Virus record (IMG/VR): IMGVR_UViG_3300047462_000173
Location: 1-20,459 of that record
DNA from: a virus
DNA length: 20,459 bases
Reading direction: 5' to 3' (one strand)
Shown here: positions 12,934 to 19,922 of the stretch, in pieces
How positions within the stretch are numbered: position 1 is the stretch's first letter
How the letters are laid out: the number at the start of each line of letters is the position of its first letter
Translations under genes and position numbers: made by a program
The notes under the pieces: model-generated
Told to the model about the DNA's origin: nothing
The model's input: only the letters and a program-made list of their open reading frames with translations
Databases searched by the model: none

Positions 12934-14031
12934 ATGACAGCAACATTGCAAGCCAAAGCGCCGGTTGGTTCGATGTTTATAAGCCCAATCGCGAATCCTT
13001 TTGTCGGCTCCGACCCTGAAGTGTTTGTCATGAATGGAACCAAGGTGCTTCCGGCGTGGGAGTTTTTGCCGGATAAGGGGAATCCGCTAAAGACGTGGTA
13101 CGCACACGATGCGGACACACACCTTACACCCTATTTCACCCACCAATATTGGGACGGGTTTCAGGCTGAGTTGGCGCTGGGGTGGGCACCAACTTGCTTG
13201 ATGTTTTTGATGTGCTATGTGCAACAGGGATTGAGGACCATTCGGGATGAAGCAGTCAAGGTCGCCCCGAACGCGAAGTTATCTCTCAAGTCGGTGGTGA
13301 GAGTGCCACTTTCAACCTTGAGAACTGCCATGGACCCACATGTGTCACTCGGATGTGCGCCTTCACTCAACGCATATGGATTGAAGGGGATTGAGGCAGG
13401 GAATCCACGCCAACTGCGATATCGGTTTGCGGGTGGACACATGCACTTTGGTTGTACGGAACTCATCAAACACAAAAACATTACCCATGTTGTGAAGATG
13501 CTTGATGCAATTGTGGGGCTGTGGAGTGTTGGGGCAGCCAAGAGCTTTGACCATCCCATTCGACGGCGATATTATGGGATGGCGGGGGAGTTTAGAAGGC
13601 CGGAGCATGGATTGGAGTATCGAGTGTTGAGCAACTTCTGGCTCTCACATCCGGTTGTTTTTCATGCCACATGGGAAATTGCACGGCGGGCGGTTATGTT
13701 GGCTTTGAGTGAATATGCGAACTTATGGGTTGCGCCCGAGGAGATGGTTGTGGAGGCGATTCAGAATGGGGATGCCAAGATTGCACGCAAACTCTTGGAG
13801 TTGAACAAGCCGATTTTCACGTGGCTGATGGCGTCGCGGGGATGGACAATGGGGATGATTGACAAACTTTTCAACGTAGGGATTGATGGACTGGAAAGCA
13901 TCATCAAAGACCCGGAAGACATTGAGAATAATTGGCTGTTGAATCCAGGGCAGCCAACGATGAGTTGTAGACAAGAAGCACATTCTCTTTATACGTGGCA
14001 AGGGTTTGCAGCAACAACAACGAAGGTTTGA
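12934..14031 (+). CDS. COOH-NH2 amidoligase (phage type 2), copy A
   Basis: A 365-aa glutamine-synthetase-fold amidoligase of the phage COOH-NH2 ligase type 2 family, predicted to use ATP to join a carboxylate to an amine. Key motifs: GSDPE (25-29), the first acidic metal/ATP site; DGFQAEL (74-80); GGHMHFG (167-173), paired His ligands; RRRYYGMAGEFR (210-221); and GLEYR (226-230), the usual late Glu/Arg pair. A helical C-terminal domain follows. The ATG is preceded by AGGAGG. It heads the peptide-ligation module and has a second, divergent paralogue at 16013-17422. Substrates are unknown. Confidence 0.9.
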   Translation: MTATLQAKAPVGSMFISPIANPFVGSDPEVFVMNGTKVLPAWEFLPDKGNPLKTWYAHDADTHLTPYFTHQYWDGFQAELALGWAPTCLMFLMCYVQQGLRTIRDEAVKVAPNAKLSLKSVVRVPLSTLRTAMDPHVSLGCAPSLNAYGLKGIEAGNPRQLRYRFAGGHMHFGCTELIKHKNITHVVKMLDAIVGLWSVGAAKSFDHPIRRRYYGMAGEFRRPEHGLEYRVLSNFWLSHPVVFHATWEIARRAVMLALSEYANLWVAPEEMVVEAIQNGDAKIARKLLELNKPIFTWLMASRGWTMGMIDKLFNVGIDGLESIIKDPEDIENNWLLNPGQPTMSCRQEAHSLYTWQGFAATTTKV

Positions 14032-14086
14032 TGTTTGATGTGAAGGATAAAGGTTGAGGTTGGATGAGAAGGTTAGAGGTTTGAGG

Positions 14087-14359
14087 ATGAGAATCACATG
14101 TCCAATCTGCATGGGGAGGTTTTGGATTGACCCTAAGGGCGGGAAGTGTCCCCTTTGCGCGGATAACAAGTTTGTGGACGATGAGATGGTTTGTGAGTGT
14201 GGACGCCCGGTGACGAGGGTTGTGAATAAAACCCTCATCTGCAATTTCCTATGCTGTGAGCAACGGGCGCTCAAGAAGGATGCCTCAAAAACCATTGAGG
14301 TTAAGGCTGTTGAGGTCAATGACAGCCATCAAAACTGGTATACGGGGGATGTGTATTGA
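14087..14359 (+). CDS. Double zinc-ribbon small protein, 90 aa
   Basis: Paired knuckles CPIC (5-8) and CPLC (21-24) form one ribbon. CECG (37-40) with CNFLCC (52-57) suggest a second. The C-terminal 30 residues are charged and probably flexible. The ATG at 14087 is preferred because AGAGG lies 7 nt upstream; the frame stays open from 14054. It follows the first amidoligase by 55 nt and precedes the long non-coding gap. Zinc ribbons of this type bind nucleic acid or partner proteins. A role as a substrate or scaffold of the ligase module is speculative. Confidence 0.75.
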   Translation: MRITCPICMGRFWIDPKGGKCPLCADNKFVDDEMVCECGRPVTRVVNKTLICNFLCCEQRALKKDASKTIEVKAVEVNDSHQNWYTGDVY

Positions 14360-14369
14360 TGTGTATTGA
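14350..14369 (+). repeat. 10-bp tandem duplication TGTGTATTGA
   Basis: Two exact copies in tandem cover the stop codon of the zinc-ribbon gene and the first bases after it. It is probably a recent slippage event. Confidence 0.6.
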
Positions 14370-14844
14370 GGCACACAGAATATGATTGACCAAGTTAAGG
14401 TTATCAAGGGTTAATCAAAGATTCCGCTCGCCGTCTGGGATGAACGATTGGTTCATCGCCAATCTAACGCGCCTCGACGGTGACTAAATCGCAGTGGCTC
14501 TGTATGGGCCAAGGAGGGAGACCTTCGCGTTTGGTTGCTCTGGGACGATAGCTGTGACTGATCTATAACAACTCAAACCGCTACTTTTCGGGGAGCGTTG
14601 ACTGGATGTAAAAACCCTGCCCTCGGGTGGGTTTCTGGTTAAGTTGCGTTGATCCGAACGGATACGTTTGAGTTTTGGATTGGTTGAGGCTATCGAAGCA
14701 TCGAGACTGGACACAACCTCAGGAATGGCGAGCGGATACCCTATCATGAACAATAGAAACAATCAAGAAAAGAGCGGGTAATGAGAAAAGGTTGTGGAGG
14801 GGGGAATTAACACGGCCATGATATCGACAACAACCCGGATTGCG

Positions 14845-14876
14845 TTTGTGAATGTAGCGATTTGTGAATGTAGCGA
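14845..14876 (+). repeat. 16-bp perfect tandem duplication
   Basis: TTTGTGAATGTAGCGA occurs twice head-to-tail with no mismatch in the non-coding gap. Confidence 0.75.
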
Positions 14877-14978
14877 TTATACCTTGTAGCATCACGATAT
14901 TCGCGTTCTAACATAGAGCGCGATATAGACGGTTAAGAGCCTCGCAAGGGCCGATAACTGTCACCGCTATCCTGAAGC

Positions 14979-14992
14979 CTCCGTTCGCGGAG
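14979..14992 (+). ncRNA. UUCG tetraloop hairpin within possible structured RNA
   Basis: CTCCG-TTCG-CGGAG is a 5-bp stem closed by the very stable UUCG tetraloop in its canonical C-G closing context. It lies among further short GC-rich pairings (about 14935-15045). The tetraloop is clear; that it belongs to a functional RNA is inference. Confidence 0.4.
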
Positions 14993-15052
14993 CCAGTAAG
15001 GGGCCACCCCATACCTTAAGGACGCTTAGGGGCGGGATACAAACATGGGAGC

Positions 15053-15104
15053 CACCCACCCGAGAACCAGGTTGTTGAGACTGGGTTGCGGGTGGTTTAA
15101 TTTT
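15053..15104 (+). terminator. Terminator-like stem with T-rich tail upstream of 15151
   Basis: CCACCC (15053-15058) pairs with GGGTGG (15090-15095) and is directly followed by TTTAATTTT. An inner CCAG/CTGG stem shortens the loop. This fits an intrinsic terminator or attenuator on the plus strand, lying about 45 nt before the next gene. Confidence 0.5.
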
Positions 15105-15150
15105 GTGCGCGGCCTAAGAATGTGTTGGAGAGAGGAGGTGGAGGATAATT

Positions 15151-15492
15151 ATGAATGCAGCGGCAAAGAAGTGGGTTAAGGCGTTGAGGAGTGGGAAGTA
15201 CGAGCAGGGAAAGTATACACTAAAACAGGGGGACCGATATAGTTGCCTTGGGGTGGCTTGTGAGTTGGCGGTGAAGGCTGGGATCATCAAAAAGTTCTCA
15301 GGGTCGCGAGCGTTTCTTCCTAGTCAAGTTCGGGATTGGTTGGGACTTAGCTCGTGCCGCGGACAGTTTCAAGATGAGGGCAGGTATCATAAGCTTACCT
15401 TGGCTGATTTGAATAACAAGGGCCGCTCATTTAGATACCTTGCGTGGCTAATTGAACAGCAGCCAAAGGGGTTGTTCAAGTCTAAGGGCTAA
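15151..15492 (+). CDS. Conserved small phage protein (CLGVACE-type), 113 aa
   Basis: The N-terminus reads KKWVKALRSGKYEQGKYTL, then YSCLGVACELAVKAGI, then LPSQVRDWLGL and a C-terminal LTLADLNNKG with RYLAWLIEQ. This order (ALRSGKY-x-Q, CLGV, WLGL, DLN-x-G) matches a widespread family of small phage and plasmid proteins of unknown function. Strong ribosome-binding sequence (AGAGGAGG, then GGAGG) precedes the ATG. It is the first gene after the long non-coding gap and is followed 1 nt later by the next gene. No enzymatic role is known to me. Confidence 0.75.
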   Translation: MNAAAKKWVKALRSGKYEQGKYTLKQGDRYSCLGVACELAVKAGIIKKFSGSRAFLPSQVRDWLGLSSCRGQFQDEGRYHKLTLADLNNKGRSFRYLAWLIEQQPKGLFKSKG

Positions 15493-15493
15493 C

Positions 15494-16000
15494 ATGCCAA
15501 TACCAGACTATCTAATCGCAAAATCGTTCATGCCGGGGGGCAGAAGGTTGGCCAAGCGAGGGAAGGTGGAGTATTGGCAGCATCCACAGCTTCCGGCACA
15601 CTACGCCCCTAGGCAAGTTGAGGACATCTCTGGCGAAGGGGCTGTCTACGACGCCACCTTGCAATTCCGCCATTATGAATTTCGGTTTTGGGCGCTGGAG
15701 AACGTGGGGGCTAACATCACCACGGCGGTTTGCCGGTGTTGTGAGATGCCGGAGAACACCTTAGCTGAACGAATCAAGCATCAAAAGAAGTATGGATGCA
15801 CGACGACGCTGGTGGATGCGTATAAGCTGCTACTCAAAGGCAGCCCGATGCAATGTGTGATGTGTGATAAAGATACCACAAGAAGCAAGTTTGGCATCCC
15901 CATCTGCTATAATGATGAATGCCTGAACAATTGGTTCTTCACACCACAGCCGATCAATCTTTTGAATGCGTTGATATTGAGTGCGAAGGGGGTTGTATGA
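15494..16000 (+). CDS. Zinc-binding hypothetical protein, 168 aa
   Basis: Two Cys clusters are seen: CRCC (about residues 93-96) with a C about 20 residues later, and CVMC, then IPICYNDECLNNW (about 132-160). The latter is a C4 zinc ribbon typical of proteins that bind nucleic acid or recruit partners. The N-terminal half includes a basic stretch (GGRRLAKRGKVEYW). The ATG at 15494 is preferred over an upstream one at 15452 because it removes the overlap with the previous gene. It lies 12 nt upstream of the second amidoligase, in the same operon. Specific function unknown. Confidence 0.7.
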   Translation: MPIPDYLIAKSFMPGGRRLAKRGKVEYWQHPQLPAHYAPRQVEDISGEGAVYDATLQFRHYEFRFWALENVGANITTAVCRCCEMPENTLAERIKHQKKYGCTTTLVDAYKLLLKGSPMQCVMCDKDTTRSKFGIPICYNDECLNNWFFTPQPINLLNALILSAKGVV

Positions 16001-16012
16001 AGGAGCCGAAAC

Positions 16013-17422
16013 GTGGCTGATTATCGAGACGAAAAGCGCCGCCTTTATCACAGGTTGATTGTAAGGGGCGGGCGCAAAACCGAGTTTCAGGCTATAGCCC
16101 AGGCGGATTCCGTGGCGGCTCCCTCGGAGTTGCTGGCGAAGTGGGAGCAGAAGTTTTTCCAGTTGCCGATGGATTCGTATCCAACTGAGCCACGCCTTAT
16201 CAATCGCTTCTGTGTTGGGGCGGACCCGGAGTTTATTTTGGAGATGCCACAGATAGACGCAGCGGGGAACAGGGTTCGTGGCAGATATAGACATGCCCAA
16301 ACATGTGGCCTTGATACTCTCACGGCGTTTGGTTCGGATATGAGCGGGCGGCAGGCGGAGTTGAGGGCGTATCCATCCCGGTTCATATTAGACGTTATCG
16401 CCAGCCTTGTTGATACGGTAAGGTGGATGAATGAAGCCTACGGATTGGACAAGATTGATTGGATAGCTCCAGCAAAATATGGGGATGACGGGGTTGGTGG
16501 GCACATCCATATTGGCCGTAAGAGGCCGGATACGCCGGTTTGTATACAGAGCCTTGATGCGGTCACACAACTTCTGTTAGCCGCGAATGTGTTGGACTCA
16601 AAGGGGCAGGCTGCCCGACGCGAGGCAACTTATTATGGCAGATTTGGCGATTGGCGTCCACAGGTCCATGGATATGAATATCGTACTATGCCAAGTTGGA
16701 TGACTAGTCCGTGGGCGGCTTATTTCACTTTGGTTGTAAGTAAGCTGTGTATCCTGAATGACGCCACAGAGTTCTTGAGCAATGACAGGCCCCAAGAAAC
16801 ACTGATAAACCTGTTGAGGGCATATAAATTCAGGGATGACGATGCCCGCATCTGCCTGTTGGCGCTTCAGAAATTGGGGTTTCCGAAGTATGAGAACAGC
16901 GATTTTAAGAAGAGATGGGGGGTTGCGCCATCGACTTGCACGTTGAATACCATCAGAACATTCTTTCCGCCTGTGATTAAGCCGACGGAGGAGACGAAGC
17001 AACAATTGTTTGATTATCTTGTGCACGGGAAGGCGCTTCCGGCCAAGCTGCCGAATTGCAACTGGAAACCATTTGGGTTGCCGGAGGATGTTTATAAGGC
17101 GACAGCCCAACCGCATGTCTATGGAGTCAGTGATGTGGCACAGGGGTTGTTGAGTCGGGGATGTATGGTTCACTTTTCACGCGGGGATCGGAGACGTTTC
17201 ACAGTAACAAGCCAAACCCCGATGGATGCAAAGGCGTTGACGGCGGCAATTCGGAAGCATCCCGTTTTAGATTGGGTGGTGCATGTGGCGAAGTGTGACA
17301 AAAGTAGTCCGCCACAAATGCACATCAGCATCCCAAGCGACATCTACGACCAACACGCCCACGCCACAAACAAGGATCAGCGGGCGGCGATCAGGAGTGT
17401 GCTGACGGAGAGCGCCGGTTGA
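16013..17422 (+). CDS. COOH-NH2 amidoligase (phage type 2), copy B
   Basis: A 469-aa paralogue of the ligase at 12934-14031, with an N-terminal extension of about 65 residues. Motifs: GADPEF (69-74), SDMSGRQAEL (108-117), GGHIHIG (162-168), YYGRFGDWR (207-215) and YEYR (221-224), then a helical region. A separate C-terminal segment of about 100 residues ends in HPVLDWVVHVAKCD and PQMHISIPSD. The catalytic set looks complete. The start is GTG at 16013 with AAGGAG 7 nt upstream. Two different amidoligases in one operon suggest two successive condensations or two substrates (inference). Confidence 0.9.
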   Translation: MADYRDEKRRLYHRLIVRGGRKTEFQAIAQADSVAAPSELLAKWEQKFFQLPMDSYPTEPRLINRFCVGADPEFILEMPQIDAAGNRVRGRYRHAQTCGLDTLTAFGSDMSGRQAELRAYPSRFILDVIASLVDTVRWMNEAYGLDKIDWIAPAKYGDDGVGGHIHIGRKRPDTPVCIQSLDAVTQLLLAANVLDSKGQAARREATYYGRFGDWRPQVHGYEYRTMPSWMTSPWAAYFTLVVSKLCILNDATEFLSNDRPQETLINLLRAYKFRDDDARICLLALQKLGFPKYENSDFKKRWGVAPSTCTLNTIRTFFPPVIKPTEETKQQLFDYLVHGKALPAKLPNCNWKPFGLPEDVYKATAQPHVYGVSDVAQGLLSRGCMVHFSRGDRRRFTVTSQTPMDAKALTAAIRKHPVLDWVVHVAKCDKSSPPQMHISIPSDIYDQHAHATNKDQRAAIRSVLTESAG

Positions 17423-17538
17423 ACCACCGAAGCCGGTTAGAAAAAAGCCGCTGCCAAGCCGAGGAAGCATCGTTTCGATGGTAAGGGGCGAGGTTCAAAG
17501 AGACGATAACGATTCTAGATACGAGGAAGCATAAAAAG

Positions 17539-17547
17539 AAAGGAGGG
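17539..17547 (+). promoter_or_regulatory. Strong ribosome-binding site before a non-canonical AUC start
   Basis: AAAGGAGGG ends 7 nt before an ATC codon at 17555-17557, which is followed by TGC-GGT. No ATG, GTG or TTG occurs in frame between the upstream stop (17516-17518) and the ATG at 17582. The site defines the start of the amidotransferase gene. Confidence 0.75.
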
Positions 17548-17554
17548 TAGCTAT

Positions 17555-18601
17555 ATCTGCGGTCAAGCTGGAATAATTCGGATGGGCAGTAAGCCAATCC
17601 CAAAGGACGCTTTGAAACTTCTTTTGGTTGGAAATGAGCACCGCGGTGCTGATTCCACGGGACTGGCAATCTCTCAAGCGGACGGAACCATCAACATCCT
17701 CAAAGCTGACACCATCGCTTGGAGGTTTGTAACTCAAAAGATGTACACAGACTTCGTAGACGAGCATCTCCATGAGGATAGCTGGGCGGTGTTACTCCAC
17801 ACCCGCGCTGCTACCCAGGGCAGTCCACGAAACAATAAAAACAACCACCCCATGTTCAATGGGGCGGGGGCGATTGTTCACAATGGGATCATCCACAATG
17901 ATGACATGTTGTTCAAGTCCACGGGGATGGAGAGGGGGGCGGAGACAGACAGTGATATCATACGAGCGTTTGTGGACAAATATGGAATTACTGAAAAGTG
18001 CGTTTCAGAGCTTAACAAACTATCAGGATCGGCTGCTGGCTCTGCGATCCACCCATCCTATCCGAAGAAATTGCTGCTGTTTCGTTCGGGAAGCCCGATG
18101 GTTTTAGGGAGCAATGATGACTTTCTGGTGTGGAGCAGCGAGAAAGCTACCCTCCATCGCGCCATGAGACCCTGGATCGAGCGGTTTGGTGTGTGGTTTC
18201 AGGAACAGAGGCCGGAGATTGCGTTTGCGCCGATGGCCGATGACACTGCTTGGATCTTGGGGGAGCGAGGGTTGGAATATCACAACAGATTCAAAACCCT
18301 CCACGGCTCCTATAATGAACCCTATCGGCGGACGTATGAGGGGTATAAGGACCGCCAAACCAAGTGGGATCGGGAAGAACAACGGACCAAAAACATCGCC
18401 CGGTTCACGTTTGAGGAGAATGAGAAGGCCAAGAAGCACCACGGCAAACACAAGAAGTTTGGCAATGCGTATTGCCTGGATTGTAAGAAAGATTGGGAGA
18501 TTCCTGAAGGGGCGGTACCGAGCCACTTCACTTGCAACAAGGACAAGGGTGGTTGCGGGAAGAGTTTGACGTATAAGCCGATGATTTATGTTGTTAATTA
18601 A
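17555..18601 (+). CDS. Class II glutamine amidotransferase with C-terminal zinc ribbon (AUC start)
   Basis: Ntn-type (GATase class II) enzyme of 348 aa. Read from ATC at 17555 the protein begins M-C-G-Q-A-G-I-I-R, which places the catalytic Cys directly after the initiator, as the family requires. Starting at the ATG at 17582 would remove that Cys. Other motifs: NEHRGADSTGLA (27-38), HTRAATQG (82-89), NHP (97-99), VHNGIIHN (108-115) and ETDSDI (130-135). A charged linker (about 255-295) leads to a zinc ribbon, CLDC then CNKDKGGCGK. It hydrolyses glutamine to glutamate and ammonia, or handles glutamyl-type substrates, probably together with the neighbouring ligases. Confidence 0.88.
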   Translation: MCGQAGIIRMGSKPIPKDALKLLLVGNEHRGADSTGLAISQADGTINILKADTIAWRFVTQKMYTDFVDEHLHEDSWAVLLHTRAATQGSPRNNKNNHPMFNGAGAIVHNGIIHNDDMLFKSTGMERGAETDSDIIRAFVDKYGITEKCVSELNKLSGSAAGSAIHPSYPKKLLLFRSGSPMVLGSNDDFLVWSSEKATLHRAMRPWIERFGVWFQEQRPEIAFAPMADDTAWILGERGLEYHNRFKTLHGSYNEPYRRTYEGYKDRQTKWDREEQRTKNIARFTFEENEKAKKHHGKHKKFGNAYCLDCKKDWEIPEGAVPSHFTCNKDKGGCGKSLTYKPMIYVVN

Positions 18602-18640
18602 GGGCGCTATCACCATTATGCAGGTAAAGGACGCCATAAA

Positions 18641-19426
18641 ATGAACCTCGCACTACTAGTCGCAAAGATGAGCGCCCCAACCGGCAAGTTGTTGGCAGAT
18701 TTGCTGGTGGAAAAGGGCGCACGGTTGGTCATGGCGAATGAGGCTGAGGGCATCATCAGCTATGGGGTCCCATACAAGGGAAACCGCCCGTGCCTGAATG
18801 CCCAAGCAGGCAACCTCAACAACCTCCAACAAATCAAGCTTTTGGCCGAGAGGGGCGTGAGGGTGCCCCCGTTCGTCATCGACATCGAGCAAGCCGATTG
18901 GAGCAGGATAGAGTTTCCGATGTTTGCGAGGGAGGAGAAACATCATGGAGGGAAGGACATTCGGCCAGTGATGCAGATTGAAGAGATACAATGGCGCAAG
19001 GATAGTGGTTCCAAGTTCTTCACGCAATACATTCCGGTTGAGACTGAATATCGGGCGTGGGTGTACAGGCGGCGGATTCAGGCTGTGTATACCAAGGAGA
19101 TGAAGTATCCTGACAAGTTCAAGCGCATCGGGCGCAATTGGCAAAACGGCTTCGCGTTCTCGTTCATCGAGAAAACGGTAAGGCCACCTGAAGTGGGTCC
19201 CTTAGCGGCGAAGGCCGTGTTTGCGCTGGGGTTGGACTTCGGGGCGGTGGATATCATCAAGGGGAAGGACAACAGATTCTATGTGTTGGAGGTTAATAGC
19301 GCCCCTGGGGTGAGTGAGGGAATCCGGCAAGGGATATCCAGCCTCTCCAACAGCATCATCAAGTGGGCGAAGGGTGGATACAAAAAGCAGAACAAGACGA
19401 ACATTGTGTTTGGAGAGGAGGAATAA
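18641..19426 (+). CDS. RimK-like ATP-grasp ligase, 261 aa
   Basis: ATP-grasp enzyme expected to form acyl-phosphate intermediates and join an amino group to a carboxylate. Seen: FPMFAREEKHHGGKDI (92-107), matching the lysine-plus-glycine-loop strand; ETEYRAWVYRRRI (134-146), resembling the E-x-R-x-x-V strand of RimK-type ligases; and GLDFGAVDII (197-206) followed by FYVLEVNSAPG (213-223), with the metal-binding E217 and N219. Length is a little short of typical RimK. The ATG lies 39 nt after the amidotransferase gene. Substrate unknown; glutamate or another amino acid onto a peptide is the family norm. Confidence 0.88.
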   Translation: MNLALLVAKMSAPTGKLLADLLVEKGARLVMANEAEGIISYGVPYKGNRPCLNAQAGNLNNLQQIKLLAERGVRVPPFVIDIEQADWSRIEFPMFAREEKHHGGKDIRPVMQIEEIQWRKDSGSKFFTQYIPVETEYRAWVYRRRIQAVYTKEMKYPDKFKRIGRNWQNGFAFSFIEKTVRPPEVGPLAAKAVFALGLDFGAVDIIKGKDNRFYVLEVNSAPGVSEGIRQGISSLSNSIIKWAKGGYKKQNKTNIVFGEEE

Positions 19427-19427
19427 C

Positions 19428-19922
19428 TTGTCAACTAAACTCAGGATTCTCATCCAAAAACGCGGCCATCGCCCCATTACCGGCGCACGAGCCATTAAGT
19501 TCATGCTCAACATCGTCCGGGGGAAGATGCTGAATATGATGTGGCCGCCAGAGTGGGAACAGATGTCCAAGCAGTCTAAGCTAGAGTTTTTGGCTAAACA
19601 TCTCCCTGAGGACACCCGCCTCATGCTGATTCGAGAGCAGAGATGGACACGGAAATCCAGGAGTCTCTATGTGAAGATGTTGGGAGACACTTCACATCAG
19701 AGAAGGATGTTTGAGGAGGGAGAGGGGATGGATGAAGGGTTTGATGAATTTACTGGGCAATTTGATTCCTTTCGCACGACACCGTTATACAGAAGCGTTA
19801 CTTCTGGAAATCGTTCTCATTTGAATATACTTGAACCGCCTATAGCTTATACCACAACAAGCAACGCCACACGGGACCCGCAATTTCGTGTGATTGATTC
19901 ATCTCTCGGCGGCAACCGATGA
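19428..19922 (+). CDS. Hypothetical basic protein, 164 aa, TTG start
   Basis: AGGAGG overlaps the end of the ATP-grasp gene and lies 6 nt before TTG at 19428, which is taken as the start. An upstream ATG at 19314 would lie deep in the ligase gene. The N-terminal two thirds are basic and helical (KLRILIQKRGHRPITGARA, IVRGKMLNMMW, KQSKLEFLAKHL). An acidic Gly/Glu patch (EEGEGMDEGFDEF) follows, then a Ser/Thr/Asn-rich tail. No family is recognised. The tight coupling to the ligase suggests a related role, perhaps partner or substrate (speculative). It ends with an ATGA overlap. Confidence 0.65.
   Translation: MSTKLRILIQKRGHRPITGARAIKFMLNIVRGKMLNMMWPPEWEQMSKQSKLEFLAKHLPEDTRLMLIREQRWTRKSRSLYVKMLGDTSHQRRMFEEGEGMDEGFDEFTGQFDSFRTTPLYRSVTSGNRSHLNILEPPIAYTTTSNATRDPQFRVIDSSLGGNR

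Larger units (their letters stand above)
14360..15150. other. Non-coding gap with multiple hairpins inside the ligase module
   Basis: About 790 bp with no convincing ORF on either strand. It is flanked by dense plus-strand coding sequence. Seen here: a 7-bp hairpin GATGAAC/GTTCATC (14439-14457); a CCC/GGG-rich stem with short T run near 14610-14634; a 16-bp tandem duplication (14845-14876); a CTCCG-TTCG-CGGAG tetraloop hairpin (14979-14992); and a terminator-like structure (15053-15104). No tRNA T-loop or D-loop signatures were found. It may contain a promoter region, a non-coding RNA or a decayed gene. Confidence 0.6.

Noticed and set aside
14641-14700. Sigma-70-like promoter (TTGAGT, 17 nt, TATCGA)
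   Set aside because: Only partial match to both boxes; equally good matches occur by chance across the window.
14484-14762. 92-aa minus-strand ORF in the non-coding gap
   Set aside because: It is the only sizeable ORF there and lies on the opposite strand to all neighbours. It has no ribosome-binding site and a composition typical of random translation.
14360-15150. tRNA or group I intron in the long gap
   Set aside because: No T-loop GTTCRANNC-type sequence with a matching acceptor stem was seen, and no convincing intron core pairing could be built by eye.
17582-18601. Amidotransferase start at the ATG at 17582
   Set aside because: It would delete the catalytic N-terminal Cys and has no ribosome-binding site; the AUC at 17555 with AAAGGAGGG upstream fits better.
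18104-18637. 177-aa minus-strand ORF opposite the amidotransferase
   Set aside because: It is the reverse-strand shadow of a gene with full catalytic motifs on the plus strand.
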